Source: Polysphondylium violaceum
Lineage: Eukaryota; Evosea; Eumycetozoa; Dictyosteliales; Dictyosteliaceae
Direction: 5' to 3'
Assembly (NCBI GenBank): GCA_000277445.1
Contig: AJWJ01000028.1
Location: forward strand, 23,321 to 87,320
Length of the DNA: 64,000 bases
The stretch's first letter is position 1, and each line of letters opens with the position of its first letter. Shown here in pieces: positions 22,389 through 32,770 of this stretch. The notes under the pieces were generated by a model, which did no database searches, had not been told where the DNA came from, and saw only the letters and a list, made by a program, of their open reading frames with translations. The position numbers and the translations under genes were made by a program.

Positions 22389-23621
22389 TTAACCAGTAAA
22401 AATACCAGTAGAGAATTTTGAAAAGGATGATTTTTGAAATTGTGGATCATTGCATTCAAATTGAGAATTTAAATCTACATATGAAACACAAGTTGTGTCT
22501 TTGGAAAAACCATATTGTTCGAGTAACTCTACTGGATTTGAGTGGTAGGAAACAAATTCTTCTTGTGGGAATTTAATAAAGGGAGAAATATCAGAATTGG
22601 AAGACATTGACATGGATTCTTTTAAACTTGGACTGACAGTGTGAATCAATAGTTTACTGTTTGGTGCAGACAATAAACTAATAGAATTCATAAGATTTGA
22701 AATTTCATTTTCATTAAGATACATAAGCAAACCTTCCATAATCCAGAGTGTGTGCATGGCAGAATTGAATCCACTGTCCAACAATGAGGAGATCCAACGA
22801 TCATCTTGAACCAAATTACCAGCAATGTGTTCCAAACGACAGGAGCTCACTGGTTGAATATATTTTTGTGCAGTTTCCAAAACTTTTTTCTTGTAGTCCA
22901 TGACAGAGGGCAAATCGATTTCAAACACAGATACATGAGCGGGAATAGGAAGTCTGAGTGCTCTTGAATCTAGACCAGCACCACAAAAAACGACTTGGGT
23001 ATAAAAAAATGAAGTAGGAACACTACCTCTGACTGAAAGACTGTCCATTAAAACTTGATCAATATATTTTGTTCTAAATCCAATTCTAGAGATGGAACGT
23101 TTACTTAGAAATTCCAACCAAGAGTTTAATGGATGTGACTTTTCAACAAATTCGCTAAACATTTGACACTCTTTATCTTTGATATCGTTGTCGGTCGATG
23201 ATGAATAAAACTTTGAAAAACTATCGATCAACAATTTCTTGGAGTCTACTGAATCTAAAAAAAACACTGCAAATGGATCATAAATACAAATTTGGTCTCT
23301 AATAAATGAGATATCGTTGTGTGAAATCAAGTGTGGTTGAAATATTCCTTTGGTAATGATTTCTCTTGCATGTTGTATTTCTATTTCTTTAATTTTATTA
23401 TTTATATTACTATTATATTGATTGTTATTATTACTATTATATGCACTTCCTGTATTATTATTACTTGGACCGCCATGTAGGGTTGGGTCCTTGTTTAATG
23501 TATCTGAGTTTATAAGATTTAAGTATTTCTGTGTAATGATGGCTCTTGAGGCTGCTACAAATATAGATGTTCTAGCAACACCCTTGGTGACATCATCATC
23601 ATATAAATTATCTGTTTCCAT
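22389..23621 (-). CDS. LCM-type SAM-dependent methyltransferase
   Basis: Single-exon gene of 410 residues. It shows the leucine carboxyl methyltransferase / polyketide O-methyltransferase family pattern: VARTSIFVAASRA near the N-terminus, IYDPFAVFFLD, RTKYIDQVL, then FCGAGLDSRALRLP (the SAM-binding GxGxDxR loop) and VFEIDLPSVMDYKK. IMEGLLMYLNENEI follows. These are the class III-fold motifs in their usual order. In bacteria and amoebae such proteins methylate small carboxylic acids or polyketide hydroxyls; the target here is unknown. Residues 45-75 are an Asn-rich insertion. A neighbouring biosynthetic gene cluster is not visible. Confidence 0.8.
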   Translation of the reverse strand: METDNLYDDDVTKGVARTSIFVAASRAIITQKYLNLINSDTLNKDPTLHGGPSNNNTGSAYNSNNNNQYNSNINNKIKEIEIQHAREIITKGIFQPHLISHNDISFIRDQICIYDPFAVFFLDSVDSKKLLIDSFSKFYSSSTDNDIKDKECQMFSEFVEKSHPLNSWLEFLSKRSISRIGFRTKYIDQVLMDSLSVRGSVPTSFFYTQVVFCGAGLDSRALRLPIPAHVSVFEIDLPSVMDYKKKVLETAQKYIQPVSSCRLEHIAGNLVQDDRWISSLLDSGFNSAMHTLWIMEGLLMYLNENEISNLMNSISLLSAPNSKLLIHTVSPSLKESMSMSSNSDISPFIKFPQEEFVSYHSNPVELLEQYGFSKDTTCVSYVDLNSQFECNDPQFQKSSFSKFSTGIFTG

Positions 23622-24648
23622 TTTTAAAAATAATTTGTTGTTTAAATAAAATACTTTTCTATAAAGATGTTTTAAATAAAATAATTTAATTGTTCTTGAA
23701 AGCTTTTTTAATATTCTATTATATATAAATAATATATATAAGCTATAAATTAAAAAAAAAAAAAAAAAAAAGAAAGAAAAAAAGGTTAGTATAAATGTAT
23801 ATATTTAATAAATAAATAAAAATAAATATGAATTTAGAAATCTTTTAGTTTTATGAGGTAGCTAAAAATGAAACATGTATAAATATGGATTATGTGTGTT
23901 GAATGTGTGGTGTGAAGTGTGTAAATAGTGTAAAGGGTGAAGGGGTGAAGGGGGCCACACTTCAACGAAAATTTAAAAATTACAAATAAAGAAAGGACAG
24001 AGAAAAAAGAAAAAGGTACCTTTTAAAACTCGTTGATTAGTTGACAAACTAATTAACTAATTCTATAAAGACACGATTAACATATAACTACACCAATAAA
24101 AAAACAAAAACAATAAAGATTGACCACAATGACTAATATGAATTACTTTACTTTTTTTTTTTTGTTTTATATTACTGATATCACCTGATAAGTAAAAAAG
24201 TATAGATATAAAACAGATATGTATGTATATATATATAACAAATAGAAAAAGAAATAAAACTAATAAATAAACTATTGGTCGAAAAAAAGATGAAATGAAA
24301 TGATTTGCTTTTTTTTTTCTTATTCTTTTGAAAATGATAATACACTAGTAAACTCAAACGTTGCGGTAGGGCTTTTGTGTTGTTGCTGTTGCTGGTTATA
24401 TGGATATAAAAGTGATTGATATTTACGAATGCATTTTGGATATTAGAGTATTGAGGCTCCACATGATATAGGAATAATAATTATAATGGAAAATAAAAAA
24501 AACACCTATCAACAAGTCAATTGCTTGTCATGTGTATTTGAAATTTCTTGTGGATATGTCCAATTTTGATTTGGTGGTGAAAGAAAAAAATCAATTTGAG
24601 GTGAAAAATTTTTTTAAAAAATTTTTAATTGTTTTTTTTTAATTTTTT

Positions 24649-24690
24649 TTTTCCTTCCCCCATATTAAATTTTCTATGGGGGAAGGAAAA
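24649..24690. repeat. Perfect 16-bp inverted repeat (CCTTCCCCC / GGGGGAAGG)
   Basis: Arm 24649-24664 (TTTTCCTTCCCCCATA) is the exact reverse complement of 24675-24690; the loop is 10 nt of AT. Pure pyrimidine/purine arms this rich in C and G stand out in such AT-rich DNA. Confidence 0.85.
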
Positions 24691-24893
24691 CGCATAAATA
24701 TTCCGTTTGGGAATGGCAGGTTATGTGTATCACATCAGAGTCACACTTTTCCACTCATTGACAAAAAGAAGGGGTGTGTGGTTATCGATAAAAAGATGCC
24801 CCCAGACTTTAAAAATAATCTTTTTTTGTCACCATCGTGACACATTAATTAATTTATTTTATTTATTTTATTTCTTTATGTGTGTAGGTGAAT

Positions 24894-25171
24894 AGGATTT
24901 CTAAAAATATATTGAAAACTCCCACGTTGAACTTGGAGAGGAGTTGACATTGCTGAATGCAGAGCATTGGACCTAAATTGATTTTGATTTTACTCCCACG
25001 ATATTTCAACAATAGATTGGTGTTTTCATTTTGATAGGAAAACAGTGTACAATGGGCAGGTGAGCCACCAACATTGTCACATTTTTTTAAAAAAAAATAA
25101 AAATAAACCAAAGACCAAAGATTAAAATATGATAGGATTTTAAAAGTATTCAATATATTTTTAGAAATCCT
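24894..25171. mobile_element. Candidate MITE with 23-bp terminal inverted repeats
   Basis: Positions 24894-24916 are the exact reverse complement of 25149-25171; both ends read AGGATTTCTAAAAATA inwards, and pairing continues imperfectly for four more bases. The 278-bp interior is less AT-rich than its surroundings. It carries ACTCCCACG twice (24918 and 24993) and an ACAATG...CATTGT inner palindrome near 25050-25077. It has no transposase. A target-site duplication is not clear: the flanks GAAT and GAAAT are only similar. A non-autonomous DNA transposon fits best; a structured RNA gene is the alternative. Confidence 0.55.
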
Positions 25172-25607
25172 GAAATGATCATCTCAGTTCATGGGCCGCC
25201 CTTTACTTGAGAATTTCCCTTTTAGTCAGTATCATAATAATAAAGATAACAAAAGATAAATGAGGTTTCTAAATATAAATTTGTTTAAACAATAAACCAA
25301 TAAAACCATTAAACTCAAATTTGTCGTTTACAGCTAGTAAATAGTAGTCATTATACATATTTGAATATGAACCATTTTCCAGTGTTGATATTTTCCCCCA
25401 GAAAAAAATTTAGAACTTCGCAGGAATTTTATATTGAAAAAATTGACGCTTACCCCAGTCATCATCACACACGAAAAATAAAAATTTTAAAATAAAAAAA
25501 AAAAAGAAGTGATTTACAGAGGACATTATTTGTGTGTAATATATTGTGTATATGATATTGTGTGTTGTATAGATAACCAACACAACAACACATTCAACGA
25601 ATAAAAC

Positions 25608-27855
25608 ATGTCTGATCAATCATCTTATAAAAAAGAAACAGCTTCAACTGAAGATTACAAAGACAGAGAATTCAATTATTGGTTATTGTTCCTTTTGACC
25701 GTGATTTTGATTCCATGTACATTTTGGTTATATAGAAAACTATTCCCAAAGAAAGAGAAATTAGTATTATCATGTCATTGTGCAGGTTGTAAAGAGAAAG
25801 AGAATGAAAAGATTAGAATACAAAAATTAGCATTAAAATCAACTGAAACCAAAATCAAGATGGGTATTGTCGCTGTCTTGTATTTCTTCTTTTTCATAAT
25901 GTTATACACTGTATTGTCAAGCAATCATATTGAAAAAGAGCCATACAATCCATACACTGTTTTAGGTCTTTCATCTGTAAGTTTTGTCAATATTAGTAGG
26001 TGATGATTATGATAGTGATGATGATGATTAACATATACAATAACAACAATAGGGAGCACAAATGGATGAAATTAAAAAAGCATACAGACAATTAAGTTTA
26101 ACTTATCATCCAGATAAATGTATTAAATCAGCTGATGAAGAGTTTTGTAATGAAAAGTACATTGCAATTTCAAAGGCCTATGAAATATTGACAGATGAAG
26201 GTGTAAGAGAAAAGTATGAGAAATATGGTAATCCTGATGGTCCACAAGCCATTAGTGTTGGCATTGCTTTACCTTCTTGGTTGATCAATAGAAGCAACTC
26301 ACCATTGGTTTTAGCAGGTTATTTGTTATTGTTGGTTGGTGCTGTACCAGCCGGTGTTTACTTTTGGTCCAAGAGATCTAGCAAGTTTTCAGAAGCAACC
26401 GTGTTGAACGATACATTGGGATTCTATTATCACATGATTGATGGCACCTGTCGTTTGAAATCTTTGATTGAGATTATTGGTGCATCTTTGGAGTTCAAGA
26501 ATGAGATTCCTGACAGAAACAGCGACGAGGAGGCGCTAAAGAACCTCGAAAAGCATATCCCCGTCGATTACAAGGTCAAGAAAGCACGTTTCAACGCACC
26601 CTATGTCATCAAGACCACCAAACTCATCTATGCCCACATTAGCAGAGTTCATCAACATCTCTCACCCAACCTCAGAGATGATCTCACTGTCATTCTCAAA
26701 AAGTATCGTATGCTCCTCAATGGCGCCTTCCAAATCCAACTCAGCCAAAACAAGAGACAAATCGGTCCCTTGACCGAGTTGGTCAAGCTCTCTCAATGCA
26801 TGATGCAATCTGCTTGGGATGATCAATCACTTAAACAACTTCCCCACATTGATCACTACTTGATCAGCGATCTTAAAAAGGTTTATCACATTCCAGATAT
26901 CGTCAAATTCAAGAGCACCGAACAAGAAAAGAGAAACGAGATCCTCACCAAGGCCAACTTGTCCCCAGAGCAAATCCAAGACGTTGAATATGTCCTTGCC
27001 AAGATTCCCGCTCAAATTGGCATCAAGTTCAAGATCACCAGCGAAGACGAAAAGATCTTGGCTGGCTCTGTTTGCACCATCGAGATTGAATTCACCGATG
27101 CATTTGCCCTCAAAAAGGAAAGAAAAGAAGAAGCTGCTGCTGCCGCCGCTGCCAACTCTCCAACTCCCCTCAAAGCCATTGGCGGTGGTTCTAAAAAGAA
27201 AGCCGTCAAGCCCAGACGTGGCCCCGCTCCAAAGAAAAGAGTCACTTCACCAAAATTGGACGATTCCTCTTCATCCACCCCCACCGTCACTACCGCCACC
27301 ATCACCGAAGAAACCACCACCGAGGACTCTAAAAAAGACAAAAAGAAATCAAAGAAGGCCAAAGACTCTGACTCTGAAAATGAAGACAAAGAAACCAACG
27401 CCGAGTCAGACTCTGACGACGATCTCTCTAGTGGAGACGAATCAGACTCTGATTCAGACTCCGATTGGGAACCAGTCCAAAAGAAAGCCAAGCCCAGCAA
27501 AGACATCTATCACACTCCATTCACTCAAGATGAAAAACCACTTTGTTATTGGATCTTTTTCGGAAATCGTCAAAAGAATGAATTGATTGGCATCAACAAG
27601 AGTGAATCTTATGAACCAGGTACCAGTGTCAAAGTTCAATTCCTCACCTCCCCAGAACCAGGCGTTCAATCCTATACCCTCTATGTTATGTGTGATGGTT
27701 ACATTGGTTGTGACTATGAAACCAATGTCAATATTGTCTGTGAAAAGAATCCAAATCCAATCGTTCTTCCAAAACCCCAACCACCACAAGCTAAAAAACC
27801 AGCCGCTGCCGCCGCCCCTAAAAAAGCATCAATCAAAGAAGAAAAAGATGATTAA
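25608..27855 (+). CDS. sec63: SEC63 ER translocon J-protein
   Basis: Exons 25608-25976 and 26053-27855 (76-nt intron, phase 0) give 723 residues. Order: two N-terminal membrane segments (YWLLFLLTVILIPCTFWLY and MGIVAVLYFFFFIMLYTVL), then a lumenal J domain starting PYNPYTVLGLSS and containing YHPDKC, the HPD motif that stimulates BiP. A third membrane segment (VLAGYLLLLVGAVPAGVYF) follows. The large cytosolic Brl part is split by an Ala/Lys/acidic insertion. The protein ends in Asp/Ser-rich and PAAAAAP-rich stretches. SEC63 works with Sec61/Sec62 in post-translational import into the ER. Codons from about 26500 on favour C-ending triplets far more than exon 1 does, suggesting strong selection for expression. 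The insertion (about residues 475-600) is not typical of other lineages. Confidence 0.93.
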
Positions 27856-28097
27856 AATAAATTTATATACTAAACAACGTTTTTTTTAAAAAAAACCTTT
27901 ATTCATTAAAACAACAATCATTTATTTATATCAACAATGCATATGTATCATTTCCTCAAATTCCAAAAACAACAACTAACAAATCTTGATTTTTTTTTAT
28001 TTTTTTTAAATTTTTTGTGTTTTTTTTGCAAGTTTTCCACAAGTGTTTTTTATTCATTGTTTTGCATCCTCTTTTGTATTATTATATATATAGAGAA

Positions 28098-29471
28098 ATG
28101 TCAAAGAAAAAGAACCCATTTTCATTTTTTAGTTTTGAGGAGACCACTACAAATAGTAGTAGCAGTAATAATATTGTTGGTACTCCTCCAAAAACAAACG
28201 ATTTTATACCACCTCCACCTGTAGATGATTTTCTCAATATTCCTCCTCCCAGTGTTTCTAAAACAACAAAGATAAAGAAACCACCAACACAGCTATTTAA
28301 TGGTAGTGATGATGATGATGATGACGACGATGACGATGATGATAGTGATGACGACGATGATGATGACGATGACGACGATGAGGTCGTAGAGAAACCAAGT
28401 TTACCTGTATTCAATAATAGTAACAGTACAACAGCAACAAAGAAATCTAGAAATACAACTACTGCAGCAACAGCTGCAAGTACTACACAACAACAACAAA
28501 TACCTTTACCATCATTAACAACACCACCATCGATAAAGAGTGAAAAACAACCTGCAACTAAAAAGAGATTGGATCAATTGTTTGATGATCAGCTTTCTTT
28601 ACAAGATAAATCATTAAATTCTGAAGATCCAGATAATATAGCTCCAACTACTACACAATCACATCAACAACCAAAGATTCAACCACCTTTAATTATTTCA
28701 CCAACACCCTCAGTTACTGCTGCTGTTAATATAAGTACAACACCTATTGTCACAAATACACCTACCACCATATTACCTATTCCAACAACAGCGACAACAG
28801 TCACACCGCCATCTTTACCCATCCCAACACAACAACCAATAACAACAGCAGCAATAAATACTATATTACCATCACCATCACCCCCAACAACAGTAACAGC
28901 AGCGGCGGTGACAACAACAGCAACAAATGCAGTAACAACGACAATAAATAACAATAATGAAGAAATGATAGCATTGAAATTACAAATTGAAAAGTTACAA
29001 AACGAAAACCAACAACAACAATCGACTATCAAAACTCTTAAACAAAGATGCGTTAAATATAAAACAGAAAAAGAGGCAGGAGATGTAAAATTACAACAAG
29101 CAGAATTGGTATTGGAACAATTTAAAATCAAAGAGGCACAAGAGACAAAGATCATGGAGGATATGGTAGCTCAAATTGAAGACAATCTTGCAGCCACTAA
29201 AAAGCGAGCACAAAATGCCGAACAAATGGTGGATCAATTGAAAAATGAAATATCAATGCTCAGATCCAGTGGATCAAATAATCCAGAGGTCCAAGATCTC
29301 AGATATCGTCTTATGGATGCCCGCGAAAAGGGAAGAATGGTATCACAGTTACTTTATAAAGCAGCAGGCGAAGCTGACGTAAATATTAAAAATCTTATGA
29401 CTGGCATTCAAACTCTTCAAAATATATCTGGCTATTTGACTTCGATTGACAAAGTTTCAACATTACCATAA
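28098..29471 (+). CDS. Low-complexity coiled-coil protein, unknown function
   Basis: 457 residues in one exon. I start at 28098 (MSKKKNPFSFFSFEE); the frame stays open to 28017 but that part is T-rich leader. An F/P-rich head is followed by a nearly pure Asp/Ser tract (about residues 69-96), Thr/Pro/Ala-rich linkers and a predicted coiled coil (about 293-410). The end is a well-ordered helical segment: DLRYRLMDAREKGRMVSQLL, then KAAGEADVNIKNLMTG and ISGYLTSIDKVSTLP. The last 60 residues look conserved rather than low-complexity, so they probably hold the functional contact. FSFF and FxxP-like motifs at the N-terminus could bind trafficking adaptors, but that is a guess. Family not recognised. 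Confidence 0.65.
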   Translation: MSKKKNPFSFFSFEETTTNSSSSNNIVGTPPKTNDFIPPPPVDDFLNIPPPSVSKTTKIKKPPTQLFNGSDDDDDDDDDDDDSDDDDDDDDDDDEVVEKPSLPVFNNSNSTTATKKSRNTTTAATAASTTQQQQIPLPSLTTPPSIKSEKQPATKKRLDQLFDDQLSLQDKSLNSEDPDNIAPTTTQSHQQPKIQPPLIISPTPSVTAAVNISTTPIVTNTPTTILPIPTTATTVTPPSLPIPTQQPITTAAINTILPSPSPPTTVTAAAVTTTATNAVTTTINNNNEEMIALKLQIEKLQNENQQQQSTIKTLKQRCVKYKTEKEAGDVKLQQAELVLEQFKIKEAQETKIMEDMVAQIEDNLAATKKRAQNAEQMVDQLKNEISMLRSSGSNNPEVQDLRYRLMDAREKGRMVSQLLYKAAGEADVNIKNLMTGIQTLQNISGYLTSIDKVSTLP

Positions 29472-30001
29472 ATAGATGAATAATAAACTTTTTTAAATCC
29501 CTCCCTAGATTTGTATATATAAAACAATGACCCTCGCATCTTGAAAGACATTCGCGTGATTGAATGTCAATCTTGGTTAGTTTTCATTCATTCTCAGTAA
29601 TGACAAAGATATTTAATTTGGTACAATAAAGCCCCACAAAGGAAAAAGAAAAGTCTTTAAAAATTTATGATTGGGCAATAAAATTATGGTGGTTTTTTTC
29701 ATTATTTTTTTTTTTTGAGGAATGTTGTTGACTCCAAGCATGTCGCATGTGTCGGCATTTTGAAATTTTTGATCAAATTTTCAAAAAAAAATATCTTTTT
29801 GTTGTAAAATTCATTTTTTTGAATTTTTATTTTTTTTAAATTTTTTCAATTTCTAATGAAATTCTAGATGGCTCGCCTCTACAAACAAAGATTTTTTTTT
29901 TTCCGGTAAGCGTTTCTACTTTTTGTAAAACACTGTTCTTGTATCTTCACACACACCAAATTTTTATTTTTTTTATTTATAAATAATTAAAGAAAGTAAA
30001 G
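29472..30001. other. Intergenic: promoter of amylase-like gene
   Basis: No gene seen. A small GACATTC/GAATGTC stem lies at about 29549-29570, probably in the 3' flank of the coiled-coil gene. T tracts fill 29700-29980. Confidence 0.45.
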
Positions 30002-31718
30002 ATGAAATATAAAAACACATCATCTTCATCTTTTTTATATATCTCTCTCACTGTTTTTGTCTGTCTACTTTGTGTCATGTGTACTAGAGCACAATCAAAT
30101 ATTCCCAATGGTGGAATGATGATGTATGAGTTGTCAACAAGACCATGGTTATACAATCTCTCTCAACAATACAATATGGATATTGTTACTTTAAATGGTA
30201 TGATTTCACATGTGTGCTCAATATAGATATTATAGATGATCTAATTGTTTATTATTATTATTCTTATAAAAGATATACCAATGCAAGAATTTCAAAAAAT
30301 CAAAGATATGGGATTTGATATGGTTTGGATGATGGGTGTTTGGGAATTGGGTCAATATGGATTAAATTATGACCAAACCAATCAAGGACTCCTCCAACAC
30401 TATGCCCAAGTTTTACCAGGCTACACTCAATCTGATATTATTGGATCACCCTATGCCGTTACAAACTATACTTTAAACACACAATTGGGATTTGAACAAG
30501 ATCTTATCAATTTTAGAAAAAAGTTGAATGCCATGGGTTTATTGTTGATGTTGGATTTTGTTCCAAATCATACTGCAGTAGATTGTGAATGGACTACCAC
30601 TGAAATGGATTACTATATACGTGCACCTAAAAACATTCAACCACCATATGATCCAAATACCTATTTACCAAGCGGTATTGCCTATGGCAGTGCTGGCTGG
30701 GGCGGCGGTTGGCCTGATACTGCCCAATTAAACATTTGGAATCCAGATACTATGGCTGCTAGAATCAATGAATTATTAACGTATGTGTTTTATTATCAAC
30801 CAATAATGTAAACTACATTTTACTAACCGACATACACTACTACTCTACAGAGTTGCTTCATTTGCAGATGGTATTAGATGTGATATGGCTTATTTATTAT
30901 TAAATTCATTATTTTCACAAAATTGGGGCACCCAATTACAATCATGGGGATACACTCAACCAGATCAAGAATGGTGGGAGATTGCCATTGACAAAGTAAA
31001 GAGTGTCTATCCAAATATTATATTTTTGGCAGAAGTTTATCATCCATGGGAAGAACAATTACAACAAGTTGGTTTTGACTACACCTATGATAAAATGCTT
31101 CACGACTATCTTGGCGGTGGTAACATGGATCAAGTTAGAGATTGGATCTCTGGTCATTCTATCAACTTTGCCAAACATTCTGCTCATTTTATTTCAAATC
31201 ACGATGAACCTAGAGGTGCCAACTTTTTCGGTAGTTGGTGGAGATCAGATGCTGCCGCTTTGATTACCTATACCCTTCCAGGTCTTAGATTCTTCTGGTG
31301 GGGTGATTTCCAAGGCTACCAAAACCAATTGGATGTACATTTGAGAAGAGAGGAATCAGAACCAGCCGTCGACACTGCAATGGTATTCTATCAAAACTTG
31401 ACATCCATTATAAGTGATCCCGTATTTAAATTTGGTACATTCCAATATTTAAATGTTAGCAATGATGACAGTGGCTCATTGGTTGCCTACAAATGGAGCT
31501 ATCAAGGCGAGAAAAGACTTTGTGTATTAAATTTCACTGGTCAAGATGCCTCAGGCAATATTGTTTTAGACGATGCTGAACCACTCAATGGTAACGATAC
31601 AATTGCAGTCACTGATCTCTTATCATCAACCACTTATTACCGTTCTGCCGAAGAAATGAGAACATCTGGTTTATTTGTTATTATCAATTCATGGTATGGT
31701 CAAATCTTTAAATATTAA
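30002..31718 (+). CDS. Secreted alpha-amylase-family (GH13) glycosidase
   Basis: Exons 30002-30197, 30273-30780 and 30851-31718 (introns 75 and 70 nt) give 523 residues with an N-terminal signal peptide (FLYISLTVFVCLLCVMC). All four GH13 regions are present: LDFVPNHTA (region I), GIRCDMAY with the nucleophile Asp (about 246), FLAEVYHPW with the acid/base Glu (about 296) and FISNHDEPRG with the transition-state Asp (about 353). The start reads MMYELSTRPWLYNLS, as in GH13 proteins that begin the barrel directly. A beta-sandwich C domain follows. It should cut or rearrange alpha-glucans outside the cell or in food vacuoles. The exact specificity (amylase, trehalose-type or transferase) cannot be told from sequence alone. 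Confidence 0.88.
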
Positions 31719-31880
31719 TTTATTTAAATTTATATATTGTTGTTGTTGTAAAAATAAACAAAATAAATAAAATACTAGTAGATATTGATATTTATTTAAA
31801 AAAAATCAAAGAGATATTTAGTTATTTAATTATTTATTTCTATATTTCTAAAAAAAAAAGGATTTGTTTTTGATAAACAA

Positions 31881-31970
31881 TTAATTAAATTTGATTACCC
31901 ATCCATTTTTACTCGTAGCTATTATTAAATTATTTCTTTTACGTCTTGAAATATTATTATTGATCACCAT
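31881..31970 (-). other. Possible 29-codon small ORF
   Basis: MVINNNISRRKRNNL... ending VIKFN. Basic and Asn-rich; lies 76 bp from, and divergent to, the frame at 32047. No homology recognised. It may be chance or a gene relic. Confidence 0.15.
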
Positions 31971-32046
31971 TTTTGAATGTTATTATTTGTTATTGATCTT
32001 TTTATACATAACAGTAGAATCATTCTTTTTTTTATAAAACGGCAAG

Positions 32047-32205
32047 ATGAAAAAACATAAATCATCAAATGATGTTAATAATCTGCTTTCTTTGACTGAA
32101 TTACCAAGAGTTTTTCTTAATGCCATGTTTTATTATTATTATTTGTTTATAGAGATAGTATTTGTAAATAATTGTTATTATTATTTAATGCCAAGTATTA
32201 AATGA
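32047..32205 (+). pseudogene. Possible 52-codon truncated gene, F-box-like start
   Basis: Begins MKKHKSSNDVNNLLSLTELP followed by RVFLNAMFYYY, then runs into AT-derived Tyr/Phe/Val. LxxLPxxFLxxxF resembles the first helix of an F-box, a huge family in dictyostelids. It could be the 5' stump of such a gene. Weak evidence. Confidence 0.2.
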
Positions 32206-32770
32206 ATTCGAAATCAAAGCAATATCGATGCCAATAAATAGTAGTTTTTAAAAACTACCAGAACAAAAATATATCTAAATTTTGCACATGACGCCATTAT
32301 AATGCTCTTGAAAAAAAGGTGATTATAATCTTGATTCGATGGGTAAAAATTAAAATGGAAACAATTTTTACAAATTTAGAATTTTTTTTTTTACGTTTTC
32401 AATCCATGTGATACGAAATTATTTGAAATCATAGCCCGCACAAAGGACACCTTGCAAAATCTTTAACTTGAAATCCACTCTAGATTTCTATAAACAAAGT
32501 CGGACAGATCAACGAGAGTATATGTGATTATATTGAATGTTTATACTAAAAGTTGGCATTTACAAAGTAGACAGAAAAAAGTAGATTATGATGAGAGTAT
32601 CAGGTCAAGTGTCTCTGTTGACAAGTGTGTACAGATGGTCGTATGAGATTTATACACCCTACCCACCTCTCCTGATTGATGAATTCCCACCAATAAATAA
32701 AAAAAAAAAAAAATCATGTGCGTAAAATTGTAATCAACATCATTTTTCATTAGGGGGTACTCGCGCAAAA

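Larger units (their letters stand above)
23622..25607. other. Gene-poor 2-kb region with repeat elements
   Basis: Separates the minus-strand block from the plus-strand block, so it must contain both promoters or leaders. Besides A/T runs it holds a perfect 16-bp inverted repeat (24649-24690) and a 278-bp element with terminal inverted repeats (24894-25171). No convincing gene. Confidence 0.6.
31719..32770. other. 1-kb spacer with two small divergent open frames
   Basis: AT-rich DNA with two short frames facing apart (31881-31970 minus, 32047-32205 plus) and an exact 18-bp palindrome at 32241-32258 (GTAGTTTTTAAAAACTAC). T/A-run DNA fills the rest up to the TMTC start. Confidence 0.45.

Noticed and set aside
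24863-25153. 96-codon open frame on the minus strand
   Set aside because: It lies almost wholly inside the MITE-like element, crosses an inverted repeat and has no recognisable protein features.
28082-29155. Minus-strand frames rich in Ser and Val
   Set aside because: Antisense of Asp and Thr/Ala tracts in the coiled-coil gene at 28098-29471.
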